Shown here: piece after piece, positions 29,979 to 39,344 of the stretch
Position numbering within the stretch: the first letter of the stretch is position 1
How the letters are laid out: every line of letters starts with the position of its first letter
Assembly (NCBI RefSeq): GCF_000648235.2
Contig: NZ_AP017977.1
Location: 1,178,001 to 1,242,000, forward strand
DNA length: 64,000 nucleotides
Reading direction: 5' to 3'
Source of the DNA: Neochlamydia sp. S13
GTDB lineage: Bacteria > Chlamydiota > Chlamydiia > Chlamydiales > Parachlamydiaceae
Notes under the pieces: model-generated
Database searches by the model: none
The model's input: the letters and a program-made list of their open reading frames with translations, nothing else
Told to the model about the DNA's origin: nothing
Program-made: the position numbers and the translations under genes

Positions 29979-31615
29979 TCAGTAAAGTCTACTTAGAGCA
30001 AGTAGATTTTCTATCTCTGCAGGAAGGGTGGTTAATTGATTATTTTCTAAGTTAAGCCGTTGAAGCGCATTCAGCTGCCCTAGCTCTGCAGGAAGGCAAG
30101 TAAGCTGGTTGTTATTTAAGTCAAGGTCTTGCAGCTGAGATAGCTGCCCTATTTCTGCAGGAAGGGAGTTAAGCTGGTTGCTGCTTAAGATAAGAGCTTC
30201 TAGCTGAGATAGCTGCCCTATCTCTGCAGGAAGAGCGGCAAGCTGGTTGCTGCTTAAGCCAAGCCTTCGCAGCTGAGAGAGCTGCCCTATTTCTGCAGGA
30301 AGGGAGTTAAGCTGGTTGCTGCTTAAGATAAGAGCTTCTAGCTGAGATAGCTGCCCTATCTCTGCAGGAAGGGAAGTAAGCTGGTTATTTTCTAAGCTAA
30401 GCGTTTGCAGGTGAGATAGCTGACCTATCTCTGCAGGAAGGGAAGTAAGCGGGTTATTGTTTAAGTAAAGGTATTGCAGCTGAGATAACTGCCCTATCTC
30501 TGCAGGGATGAAAGTAAGCTGATTATTCTGCAAGTAAAGCCCTTGAAGCTGAGAAAGCTGTCCTATCTCTGCCGGAAGGGAAGTAAGTTGGTTATTTTCT
30601 AAGTTAAGCGTTTGTAGCTGAGACAGCTGTCCTATCTGTGTCGGAAGGGAGGTAAGCGGGTTATTGTTTAAGTAAAGGTATTGCAGCTGAGAAAGCTGCC
30701 CTATTTCTAGAGGAAGGGAAGTAAGCTGGTTATTGTCTAAGCCAAGCGTTTGCAGCTGAGGTAACTGCCCTATCTCTGCGGGAATAGAGATAAGCTGGTT
30801 TCTGCTTAAACCAAGATTTCTCAGCCGAGACAGCTGCCCTATCTCTGCGGGAAGGCAAGTAAGCTGGTTGTCGCTTAAGAAAAGCGTTCGCAGCTGCGAT
30901 AGCTGCCCTATCTCTGCAGGAAGGGAGGTTAGCGGGTTATTGTTTAAGTAAAGGTATTGCAGCTGAGACAGCTGCCCTATCTCCACGGGAAGGGAAGTAA
31001 GCTGGTTATCATTTAAGTAAAGCACTTCCAGCTGCGATAGCTGCCCTATCTCTGCAGGTAAAAAGGTCAAACCAATTTCTGTTAAATCTAAGCTCGTAAT
31101 AACTTTGCCATGCCTTTCAATCCAATCTCTAAAAAGCTCTCCTTTTTTTGCTAAAGGCAAATACTTGATTTCTTCTTGGTTTAAGTATTCCTTTCCACCT
31201 GGAATTTCTTTCCAAATTAAGAGGCGATTAATATTTACAAGATAAGAGGAGTAGTTAGCCAGGGTAAGATATCTCTTTTCCTCGGTTTTCCATTTAAATT
31301 CTAATTCTAACGGAGAGAGAGAGAACTAGCTAAAGTAAAGATTTGCTTAAAGATTGCATTGACTTTTGCTATTTCAGGAAGTCCACTTTCTAGCTTATAA
31401 ATCCTATCTAAAATAAAAGCCTGCTCGCTATCATTCCCTTGAGGAACATGTACTTTACCTATTTGCTTATAAAGAGAAGGCATGACTTCAGTAGCTAGCA
31501 GATGGCGCCATCTAGTAGAAACCCTAAGTAGGGCAGGCCTAGGGCAATACTCCAAAATAGAGGTGAGCACTTCATTAGGTAAATGCTCAATACTGATAGA
31601 AGAGCTAGGATTCAT
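29979..31615 (-). pseudogene. F-box-LRR gene shifted out of frame by an AG-repeat expansion
   Basis: The N-terminus (from ATG 31615) is almost identical to that of the 1121-residue gene, but after 102 codons the frame shifts at 31311-31320: the plus-strand run (AG)4 of the intact gene is (AG)5 here. Reading on in the other frame restores the linker and about 16 LRRs, again near-identical to the first repeats of the 1121-residue gene. The C-terminus is also worn: after 29979 the cap region (29936-29978) contains a further shift and stop. It is a partial, decaying duplicate. Because the main lesion is a two-base change in a short tandem repeat, reversible switching is conceivable. Confidence 0.85.
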
Positions 31616-31663
31616 TATATGTCCTTCTTTTAATTATTCATATTTTCAGCCGTTTTTTAGGAC

Positions 31664-31694
31664 ATTATATACATGAACAATCCAAAATGTACAA
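31664..31694 (-). promoter_or_regulatory. Putative promoter upstream of the frameshifted LRR gene
   Basis: TTGTAC (31689-31694) and TATAAT (31664-31669) on the minus strand, 19 bases apart, identical to the copies before two intact array genes. Confidence 0.4.
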
Positions 31695-32072
31695 AAAGAT
31701 TTTAGAGACAAATTCTTAGCCTTTAAACTTAAAAATAGAGGGCTATAAAAAGCTTTTGGAAATTCTTCGTCTTCTTTTATTAGACGTTAATGTTTTATGA
31801 TGATCTAAGAAGTTTATCATATCCTTAAAGTCTTCTAAACATGCCGCTTCTTTTCTTTAGCCTATTAGATGAAGTAGAAGCAAACTTTTTAACGAGAGGT
31901 GAAAACTTTGCTTTATTTTACTTGGAATGCTTAGCAGCGGATTTCCGTCCAAATTAAGAGGCAGATAATCATGCAACTGACTTATATCCTTAGAAAGATT
32001 AGTAAGCTGGTTATCGTTTGAGCCAAGCGTTTGCAGCTGCTATACTTCTGAAAGAAAAATTAAGCTATAATT

Positions 32073-32988
32073 ATTTAAATTCTATTTTTCTGTGAATATA
32101 TGTATAATCAATTGGCATGGTATATTCACACAATTTAAGAAAAAAAGCTTTGAAGTATATAGAGAATGGCGGCTCAATCGCCACAGCTAGTGTGGTGTTT
32201 GGCGTAGCAGCTCGTACGTTAACAAACTGGATTAAGCGGAAAAAACAAGGTAATCTAGCTCCTAAAAAAAGACGGCAGAGCCCCACTAAAATAGATAGTG
32301 AAAAGCTGAAACTATATATAAAACAAACTCCCGATGCATACCTTAGGGAAATAGCTGAGGAATTCGGAGTGACAACAGCTGCAGTTTTTTATGCCTGTAA
32401 AAGACTGAAAATCACTTTGAAAAAAATACACCCTTCTATAAGGAAAGAGATGAGGATAAGCGAGAGGAATGTAGACAAAAGCTAGAAAATATTTCGGAAG
32501 AAAATAGAATTTACATAGATGAAAGCGGGATGAATGCCTACTCACAGCGCCAGCATGCAAGATCACCTCTAGGAGAAAAGATTTATGGTGCTCTAGCAGG
32601 TCGTTCATTTGCTACAGAAAGCTTTATAGCAGCTAAATGGAAGTCCTAGATGGTAGCTCCTTTTTGTTATACAAGTACCTGTAATTGTCTTTTATTTAAC
32701 TTCTGGCTAGAAAAAACATTGATACCCAAACTTAAAGCGGAGCAAGTTCTAATTAGGGGTAATGCTACCTTCCATAAATTGCAAACCACTCATGAGCCTA
32801 TCAAAAAGGCAGGGTGTGAGATTTTATTTTTGTCGCCTTATTCTCCAGATTCAAACCCTATTGAAACCTTTTGGGCTAATTTTAAGAAGATCGTAGCAGC
32901 AAGCTTAAGTAAGTTTTCTACTCTTGCTCAAACCATTGATTACTCTTTCTCAAGTATATGTCAATGATAAAAAATATAAAATTTAAAT
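32073..32988 (+). mobile_element. Degenerate IS630-family insertion sequence
   Basis: Terminal inverted repeats ATTTAAATTYTAT lie at 32073-32085 and (inverted) 32976-32988. Between them is a transposase in two frames. The element is inactive: it has an in-frame TAG at 32647 and has lost the second catalytic aspartate. A shorter fragment of the same element lies at 46954-47077. Confidence 0.8.
32117..32967 (+). pseudogene. IS630-family transposase, frameshifted and inactive
   Basis: The first part (32117-32485) is the helix-turn-helix domain (HNLRKKALKYIENGGSIATA, ARTLTNWIKRKKQG). The DDE part reads in the -1 frame from about 32420: ENRIYIDESGMNAYSQR, then GALAGRSFATESFIAAKW, a TAG stop, and ILFLSPYSPDSNPIETFWAN. 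A run of seven A at 32420-32426 sits where the frame changes, so a programmed -1 shift may have operated originally, as in some IS630 relatives. The usual DNATFHK is here GNATFHK, so the second catalytic Asp is missing. Confidence 0.8.
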
Positions 32989-33270
32989 CAATATAGGTGC
33001 CTTACTAAGTAAAGCCCTTGCAGCTGCGATAGTTGCCTTATCTCATGGGGATAAAGAAATTAACCTAACTTCTCTTAAATCTTACCTCATCATATTTTTG
33101 CCATGCCTTTCACTCCATTCGCTGAAAGGCTTTCTTCTTATTTTAAAGGTAGATACTTGATTTCTTTTTGCGACTAAATATTTCTTTCCACCAAATTTTT
33201 TTTTAGGTCAAAAGATGACTAATCTTTACAAGATATAAGGAGTAATTAGCCAATCTGAAATATCTATTTT

Positions 33271-34025
33271 CCTTTGCTTCAACATGTTGCCAATTAGGTG
33301 CTGAACCAGGCCATTTTTTCTTGCTTAAGTAGTCGACAGTTTTACATTTAGCTAGCCCGGATTGTTAGAGCAAATTTTCATGAAGTGATATATTGAATGT
33401 CTTTAGGTATAAATTATTGCAGCCGCAAACTCTGCTTTGCTTCGTTCGTAGCTTGGTTTAGTTTTAAAAATAAGCTATAAGCTTAATTTTCTTATTATTT
33501 AGATAGACTTTTTGCCCGTCCTGAGAGGCTTCATGAAAACTTTGCCTTACCCACATAATTCTCCACAGCCATTCGAAAAGTTTTCTCACCAGCTAAAGAT
33601 CCATTCATATTTTACTCTTCTGCGAAAAGACAAGACAAGTTTGTCAAAAAATATAATTATTATTCACATAAAAAGCCCATTTAAAAAAAACCTAAGGTAC
33701 TCTTTAGGGCTAACCGATAGTTATAATCGCATTGATTTATCCCTATATTTTTTAAAATAAATCACGCACTCCCCTATGATTCCCTTAATCTAAGGTGATT
33801 ATCTTGTTCATTCCTTCTTTGTCTCTAAATATTTATCCCTCTTAACAAAATGTGCCCACCCGCCCCCATTATTACAATGTATGTGTGCTAAGAGAGCATG
33901 TTTATCATGTTAAGGTCAAATTTTTTAATAAAATAAGCTAGGGATATGCATAGATTATAAAAAATTACTTCACGCTTGGTAGCTCTTTTGGTATATTTAC
34001 AACCTTAATATTTTTAGGACATTAT
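33271..34025. other. Region between the LRR array and acs
   Basis: About 750 bases without a convincing gene. An 82-codon frame at 33512-33760 has no recognisable domain and no good ribosome binding site. The acs promoter should lie here. Confidence 0.35.
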
Positions 34026-36008
34026 ATGCATAACAATAAAACATTAGCCCCTGTAGAGACCTTTTGTCATAATAAACGCAAATTTGCTCCTTCTCAGTCA
34101 TTTGTGAACCAGGCGCATATGAAGGATCTGTCTCAATATACAGAAATGTATCAAAAGTCTATTCATCATCCCAATGAATTTTGGCTTGAACAGGCAAATA
34201 CATTGGATTGGTTTAAAAAGCCTACCCTTGCAGCCCGTTATAGTTGGGAATCCAACAGTAACCTTATCCATCATACCTGGTTTGAAGATGGTATCCTCAA
34301 TCTTTGCTATAATTGCTTAGATAGGCATCTAGAAGGGCATCGAAAGTTAAAGCCTGCGATCATCTGGCAAGGAGACAATGAAGAGGAAACGAAAATTTGG
34401 GATTATCAGACGCTGCATATCCAAGTCTGCCGTTTTGCTAATGTGCTTAAGAAATGGGGCGTTAATAAAGGTGACCGAGTATGCATTTACCTACCCATGA
34501 TTCCAGAAATCGCGGTCGCCGTGCTAGCTTGTGCTCGTATAGGTGCTATTCACTCGGTAGTTTTTGGAGGCTTTAGTGCTGAAGCCCTAAGTCATCGCAT
34601 GAATGACTGTTCTTGTAAATTGCTAGTAACTGCAAATACTAGCCTGCGTGGAGGTAAGCCAATCTACTTAAAATCTATTGCCGATGAAGCGCTAGCCTCC
34701 ATTCCATCTATTGAAACGGTAATTGTAGTTCAAAGAACGCATGAGCTTTGCTCAATGCAACCAGGACGCGACATTTGGTATGAAGAGGAAATGGAAAATG
34801 CCTCTCAATTTTGCCCTGCAGAACCGATGAATGCTGAAGATCCTTTGTTTATTCTATACACCTCCGGTTCTACTGGTAAACCCAAAGGGGTGGTTCATAC
34901 TCAAGCTGGCTATTTACTGTATGCCTCTTTAACCCATAAATATATTTTTGATATTAAAGATTCGGATGTTTATTGGTGTTCTGCAGATTTGGGGTGGATT
35001 ACTGGTCATAGTTATGTGCTGTATGGTCCTTTGGCAAATGGTGCTACCACGCTTATGTTTGAAGGCACCCCTTATTACCCTGATGCGGGAAGATTTTGGA
35101 AAATCATTGAAAAATTTCAAGTAAATATTTTTTATACCGCTCCGACAGTCATTAGAGCCTTAATTCGTTATGGGAAATCTTATCTAAAAGGCTATGATCT
35201 TAGTTGCTTAAGGCTTTTAGGTACTGTAGGAGAGCCCATTAATCCAGAAGCATGGATGTGGTATTATGAAAATATTGGACAAGAAAAGTGTCCCGTAGTA
35301 GATACTTGGTGGCAAACAGAAACGGGTGGCATCATGATCTCTCCTCTACCGGGTTGTCATGAAGCCAAGCCTGGAAGCGCTTCCAAACCTTTCTTCGGTA
35401 TCAATCCTATTATTTTACGTGATGATGGAACTCCTTGCGATGTCGATGAAGGAGGATGCTTATGTATTCAGCAACCATGGCCAGGAATGATGCGCACTAC
35501 TTGGGGAGATCATCAACAATTTATTAATACTTACTTTAAAACTTTCCAAAATGTCTATTTTAGTGGAGATGGATGTTCGATAGACGAGGAGGGCGATTAT
35601 TGGCTCTTAGGAAGAATTGATGATGTGGTCAATGTTTCTGGGCATCGTATGGGTACAGCAGAAGTCGAAAGTTCTTTAGTGAGCCATCCAGCTGTAGCGG
35701 AAGCTGCTGTAGTCCCTAAACCTGATGAGGTCAAAGGACAGTGCTTATATGCCTTTGTCATCCTTAAAGACAATGTAGAGAGCCATCCTGACTTACAGAA
35801 AGAATTGGCCCAGCATGTACGCCAAGAGATTGGCCCTATTGCTGTTCCTGACTACATTCGATTTATTGATGCTTTACCTAAAACTCGCTCCGGCAAGATT
35901 ATGCGTCGGATCTTAAGAAAAGTGGTAGAAGGTAATGTAGATGAACTGGGAGATATAAGCACTTTAGCTGATCCTTCAGTGCTTGAATTTTTATTGAAAA
36001 GCGACTAG
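34026..36008 (+). CDS. acs: Acetyl-CoA synthetase
   Basis: A 660-residue acyl-adenylate-forming enzyme that activates acetate with ATP and CoA. The AMP-binding P-loop YTSGSTGKPKGVVHT is at about residue 279, followed by VDTWWQTETGGIMISPLPG, which is characteristic of acetyl-CoA synthetase. The hinge and C-terminal parts show GRIDDVVNVSGHRMGTAEVE and the acetylatable lysine in PKTRSGKIMRRILR. Length matches E. coli Acs (652). AGGA precedes the ATG. A perfect 19-bp terminator follows directly. Together with kbl-tdh it shows a capacity to supply acetyl-CoA from small metabolites. Confidence 0.96.
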   Translation: MHNNKTLAPVETFCHNKRKFAPSQSFVNQAHMKDLSQYTEMYQKSIHHPNEFWLEQANTLDWFKKPTLAARYSWESNSNLIHHTWFEDGILNLCYNCLDRHLEGHRKLKPAIIWQGDNEEETKIWDYQTLHIQVCRFANVLKKWGVNKGDRVCIYLPMIPEIAVAVLACARIGAIHSVVFGGFSAEALSHRMNDCSCKLLVTANTSLRGGKPIYLKSIADEALASIPSIETVIVVQRTHELCSMQPGRDIWYEEEMENASQFCPAEPMNAEDPLFILYTSGSTGKPKGVVHTQAGYLLYASLTHKYIFDIKDSDVYWCSADLGWITGHSYVLYGPLANGATTLMFEGTPYYPDAGRFWKIIEKFQVNIFYTAPTVIRALIRYGKSYLKGYDLSCLRLLGTVGEPINPEAWMWYYENIGQEKCPVVDTWWQTETGGIMISPLPGCHEAKPGSASKPFFGINPIILRDDGTPCDVDEGGCLCIQQPWPGMMRTTWGDHQQFINTYFKTFQNVYFSGDGCSIDEEGDYWLLGRIDDVVNVSGHRMGTAEVESSLVSHPAVAEAAVVPKPDEVKGQCLYAFVILKDNVESHPDLQKELAQHVRQEIGPIAVPDYIRFIDALPKTRSGKIMRRILRKVVEGNVDELGDISTLADPSVLEFLLKSD

Positions 36009-36013
36009 AAATG

Positions 36014-36062
36014 AGTAAAGCATAAAGTTAAAGAGCGTTTAACTTTATGCTTTACTTTTTAC
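36014..36062. terminator. Bidirectional terminator between acs and the YtxH genes
   Basis: A perfect 19-bp stem (36014-36032 with 36038-36056, loop GAGCG) followed by TTTTTA, five bases after the acs stop. It lies between convergent genes; on the minus strand it is followed by CATTTC, so it is best for the plus direction. Confidence 0.85.
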
Positions 36063-36066
36063 TTAT

Positions 36067-36513
36067 TCATTTAGGCGGAGAACGCTTTTTCTTTTTATTC
36101 TCAACAACTTGATTCACTCTTTTAGTCCGCTTTGGAGGCGCTGGAGTGAGGTCAGAAGAAGGAATAAAATCAGGCTTTTTAGTTAGCATACGCTGATATT
36201 TATTCCTTAGTTCTTTACGTAGTTGCCGGCCACTTTGGGGCGTTAACAGCACAGCACAGCTAATGCCTAGCACTAGGCCTATAACCGTTCCTTCCGCAAA
36301 GGCCTTAACAGTGGAGGGGATAGCTACCGCTGTAAAAGGAGAAACTTTATTTAAAAAAGTTTCTTTAGCATAGGGCTTTCCTTTTATGTTCCCCTCTTTT
36401 TTTTGATGATTAAAATTTTTCTTTCCTTGCTGTCGAAAAGGGAGAAGAGCACATGCACTAGCAAGCCCTGCGCCCACCAAAGCACCTAAAACTATGCCGG
36501 GGGTGTTACGCAC
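36067..36513 (-). CDS. YtxH-like membrane-anchored protein (second copy)
   Basis: 148 residues with two glycine-rich hydrophobic segments, at about 6-24 (PGIVLGALVGAGLASACALL) and 74-92. The second is followed by the YtxH-like pattern LTPQSGRQLRKELRNKYQ. The C-terminal third is basic and proline-rich (ending NKKKKRSPPK). The start is a GTG with AGGAGG six bases upstream; the RBS overlaps the stop codon of the preceding gene, so translation is coupled. Last gene of a three-gene unit with DUF948 and YtxH. The function is unknown; YtxH-type proteins are general-stress associated in Bacillus. Confidence 0.7.
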   Translation of the reverse strand: MRNTPGIVLGALVGAGLASACALLPFRQQGKKNFNHQKKEGNIKGKPYAKETFLNKVSPFTAVAIPSTVKAFAEGTVIGLVLGISCAVLLTPQSGRQLRKELRNKYQRMLTKKPDFIPSSDLTPAPPKRTKRVNQVVENKKKKRSPPK

Positions 36514-36516
36514 AAG

Positions 36517-37119
36517 CTACCTCCTTTTTTTCATCTCCTGCCAGATATTAAGACCGGTCATTGCCCAATCCATCATCCGGTGAACAGGGTGATAGTGCTC
36601 TTCATTGTCTTCGGAGTCATCCTCCTCCTGGCTTTTACCAGAAAATTTGTCGGCAACAAATTTGGCTACATCTAACCAATTGCACGCTTTTATTTTATCT
36701 ACCAGCCCTTCTTCCTCTTCTGAAGACTGTTGGGATAAAGCATATACAGCTGAGGCTCCGATCAATCCTGCTCCAATAATGCCAAGTACAATATTTCTAT
36801 TAGTACTATAGCTTGAAAAAGCATCGGAAGCAGCATGGCAAATATGATCGATGGAATCTTTAGCATTATCATAAATTTTATGCCCTTTTTCCATAGCTTC
36901 ATGAGCATACTCTTGAGCTGTATCACTGACTTGATCATACATAGAATCAAGCGCTCTTGTAAACTTATGACCTTTAGGCTTTGGAGCAAAAAATAAAGCA
37001 GCAGCTGCACCAATGAGGCATCCTGCGGCAGCTCCTAAAGCAATGTTAGAGACTTGATCATTTGTAGAAGGTTCTGGAGGGGTTAAGGGCTTTTTATTGC
37101 GGGGTTTAACTTTAACCAT
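36517..37119 (-). CDS. YtxH-domain protein
   Basis: A 200-residue protein with the YtxH signature NIALGAAAGCLIGAAAALFF followed by APKPKG and an amphipathic helix (MYDQVSDTAQEYAHEAMEKG), at about residues 26-85. A second hydrophobic segment (NIVLGIIGAGLIGASAVYAL) and an acidic tail (SQEEDDSEDNEEHYH) follow. It starts two bases after the stop of the upstream DUF948 gene, with GGGAGAT as ribosome binding site, and is probably inner-membrane anchored. It has an acidic linker absent from ordinary YtxH. Confidence 0.78.
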   Translation of the reverse strand: MVKVKPRNKKPLTPPEPSTNDQVSNIALGAAAGCLIGAAAALFFAPKPKGHKFTRALDSMYDQVSDTAQEYAHEAMEKGHKIYDNAKDSIDHICHAASDAFSSYSTNRNIVLGIIGAGLIGASAVYALSQQSSEEEEGLVDKIKACNWLDVAKFVADKFSGKSQEEDDSEDNEEHYHPVHRMMDWAMTGLNIWQEMKKRR

Positions 37120-37121
37120 AA

Positions 37122-37556
37122 TTATCTCCCTTTTTTTATTTTTTGCCAGGTTTTGACTCCTATTGTAGACAATTTTATCAAATCACCTACAATTTCATTC
37201 CAATCATTTTTTTTCTCAACGTGATAAAAATTACATGGGTTTTCATCTTCATTTTCATTAAATGATTGAGTGACTTTATTGACTGCTGCGCTCACATGGT
37301 TGATAGAATCTAAAATGGGATTTAAATTAGAGAGCTTATCTTGAGTTGCTATTGCAATCTTATTAGAGTTCTCTAAAAGTCGCAAAGTTTCTTGAACAAG
37401 AGGCTCGATTTTATTTTCCATTCGAAATAGGCTGGAATTAACATGTTGAACGGATTCGAGCACGGCTTTAAGAGCTTTAACTAAGAAAAAAGCTATAATA
37501 CTAAATATTAACGTAGCTGACACGGCACAAACTGCATAAATCACATGACTATCCAT
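37122..37556 (-). CDS. DUF948 (YtxG-like) membrane-anchored protein
   Basis: A 144-residue protein with one N-terminal membrane helix (about 5-27, VIYAVCAVSATLIFSIIAFF) and a long amphipathic region with regularly spaced hydrophobics (LKAVLESVQHVNSSLFRMEN) as in DUF948. DUF948 and YtxH genes are often paired, as ytxG-ytxH of Bacillus, which supports the assignment. It is the first gene of the three-gene unit, with AAGGA before the ATG. Its role is not known beyond association with envelope or general stress. Confidence 0.72.
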   Translation of the reverse strand: MDSHVIYAVCAVSATLIFSIIAFFLVKALKAVLESVQHVNSSLFRMENKIEPLVQETLRLLENSNKIAIATQDKLSNLNPILDSINHVSAAVNKVTQSFNENEDENPCNFYHVEKKNDWNEIVGDLIKLSTIGVKTWQKIKKGR

Positions 37557-37628
37557 TTTTTATTCCTTGATTTCTTTGGAAAAAATGCTGCTAGTTCAAG
37601 CCTAACTTTCCCTAGCAGCATACACTCA

Positions 37629-38138
37629 TTATTTGCTGTTTGCAATTACAAGGTTATTTGACACACTTTTCACGCCAGGAACCTGACGAGCTATTGAAGC
37701 GATATGATTTTTCTCATCTTCGTTATTTACAGAGCCTGCTATAATCACATTCCCATTGTTTACACTAACTTCTGCAGTTTTAGCATAGGAGGAAAGTTTT
37801 TTATCATCTTTAATCGCCCAACGAATTTTTTGGGAAATATCTCCATCTGTCCAAGCAGCAGTTTTTTTTGTTTCACTGTAACTAATCTTAGCGTCCGAGT
37901 GTCTTGGAAGATTAGATGGTTGTGTATAAGTTTGGCCAGCAGAATGTCCTGGAGTTTGAACACCGCTTGTATTCACAGAAGAATTTTTTATTTCTGTCTG
38001 GGAAGGAGCAGAGTTAAGATAAGAGGATTTTTCTAGGTTAGAAAGCCCCTCCTGTGAAGTTACAGCTTGCGCATGCAGCATAGAAGCGCCAGCTAGAACA
38101 GTCATAGTAGCTAAAGACAGTTTGAAAAGATTTTTCAT
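37629..38138 (-). CDS. Secreted BON-domain protein
   Basis: The start at ATG 38138 is preceded by AAGGAGA and gives a clean signal peptide (KLSLATMTVLAGASMLHAQA) in a 169-residue protein. A Ser/Gln/Thr-rich linker follows, then one BON domain (about residues 99-165) with the family pattern ISQKIRWAIKDDKKLSSYAK, VNNGNVIIAGSVNNEDEKNH and VPGVKSVSNNLVI. BON proteins such as OsmY act in the periplasm in envelope stress. An upstream extension to 38264 is in frame but lacks a signal peptide and a ribosome binding site. Confidence 0.85.
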   Translation of the reverse strand: MKNLFKLSLATMTVLAGASMLHAQAVTSQEGLSNLEKSSYLNSAPSQTEIKNSSVNTSGVQTPGHSAGQTYTQPSNLPRHSDAKISYSETKKTAAWTDGDISQKIRWAIKDDKKLSSYAKTAEVSVNNGNVIIAGSVNNEDEKNHIASIARQVPGVKSVSNNLVIANSK

Positions 38139-38273
38139 CGAGGTTCTCCTTGATTTATTTAGATTGACATTCATGTTTAATTTGATCTGTATATTAAATG
38201 TTAAAAAATATACAGCTCTTTTGCAAATATTATTTAAAAGCACACCTAAATGGATAATATCCATTCGTTTAAG

Positions 38274-39344
38274 CTAAACAGCCATTTTTTCGGCTATATT
38301 TCTTTCCCAAAGGTCTATACTCAGCGTTTTGAGGATAGCATAGAAAGGCACAATAAAAAAAAGGCTCCAAAAGCCAAACAATGAAGCACTTGTAGCTAAA
38401 AGGATAATAATTGTAATAGGATGGATATTCAAACGCTTTCCTACAATCCGTGGCGAGATAAAGTTTAAATCTATTAAATGGACAATCAAAACGATTGCTA
38501 GCACTTTTAAGCCCATAAAAGGAGTGGAGGTTAATCCTACAAGTAAAGCGGGTAATGTCGAAATAAGAGTTCCAAAAAAAGGAATTAAATTAAAAAGGCC
38601 TGCGATTAGGGCAAGTAAAAATGCATACTCTAACCCAATTCCCCAATAGCCGATAAAAACTAAAACACCTACTATAAAAGCAATGATTATCTGCCCGCTG
38701 ATATAGCTAGATAATATTTCATCTATATCATTTAACGCCTTTGTGACACTTTCTCTGTAGATAAAAGGCACATGGTTTATAAATTTCTCAAAAGCATGCT
38801 GATCATCTTTTAAAAAATAATACAAAATAAAAGGAGTGATAATAAAATAAGAGGCGACCGTGGTTAAAGAGCTTATACTGCTCACAATTCCTCCGCTAGC
38901 CCATTGCGTTATTTCTTGAAGGTAATGATAAAATAAATTTCTTAGCTGCTCAGGAGAGAGAGAATAAAAGTTAAATACATTCATCAAATCTACAGTTTTA
39001 TTTTCTACTTCCTTAAGCTTTTGTTGAGGAAAAGATCTAAAAGCTGTGATTTGTCTCTCAATGTAAGGCCAAACAAGACTAATCAACAGGCTACCGGCTA
39101 CCATCACGAACAAGTAAATAAAAATGATAACCAAATAACGAGGGATCTTAGTTTGGTCAAGATATCTGACAATAGGGCGGAAGATATAATAAAATAAGCC
39201 GGCAATAATTACAGGCAGCAAAAGGGTGGTAACAAACTGAAAAACTAATTTAAAGAAAGGGAAAAGCTGAAAGCCTATAAATAATGTTAGCAGGATCACT
39301 AAACTTAATAGAGCATTACTGAAAAATTTTTGATTATACCACAT
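38274..39344 (-). CDS. AI-2E family transporter (YdiK/PerM-like)
   Basis: A 356-residue integral membrane protein with about eight predicted helices, of the UPF0118/AI-2E permease family. Typical patterns: LLPVIIAGLFYYIFRPIVRY near the N-terminus, the soluble helical region with QQKLKEVENKTVDLM, and the conserved end NLIPFFGTLISTLPALLVGL, then PRIVGKRLNIHPITIII. Members export diverse small solutes or ions, and the substrate here is unknown. ATG 39344 was chosen over a TTG two codons upstream. It is followed by the envelope-stress genes BON, DUF948 and YtxH on the same strand. Confidence 0.85.
   Translation of the reverse strand: MWYNQKFFSNALLSLVILLTLFIGFQLFPFFKLVFQFVTTLLLPVIIAGLFYYIFRPIVRYLDQTKIPRYLVIIFIYLFVMVAGSLLISLVWPYIERQITAFRSFPQQKLKEVENKTVDLMNVFNFYSLSPEQLRNLFYHYLQEITQWASGGIVSSISSLTTVASYFIITPFILYYFLKDDQHAFEKFINHVPFIYRESVTKALNDIDEILSSYISGQIIIAFIVGVLVFIGYWGIGLEYAFLLALIAGLFNLIPFFGTLISTLPALLVGLTSTPFMGLKVLAIVLIVHLIDLNFISPRIVGKRLNIHPITIIILLATSASLFGFWSLFFIVPFYAILKTLSIDLWERNIAEKMAV

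Larger units (their letters stand above)
31885..33270 (-). pseudogene. Old F-box-LRR gene remnant, split by an IS630-type element
   Basis: At 31885-32050 the minus strand still spells an LRR end and cap (NDNQLTNLSKDISQL, then NLDGNPLLSIPSKIKQSF). At 32998-33270 it spells the start of the LRR region and linker (for example NRYFRLANYSLYLV) with many stops and shifts. Between them lies the IS630-family element. The remnant is much more diverged than the other array members, so this is an old casualty and not a functional gene. Confidence 0.75.

Noticed and set aside
19633..33270. Regular 69-bp spacing considered as a CRISPR array
   Set aside because: The units translate as 23-residue LRRs without spacers of unrelated sequence; there are no cas genes.
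33512..33760. 82-codon plus-strand frame upstream of acs
   Set aside because: No domain, no good ribosome binding site, composition like surrounding non-coding DNA.
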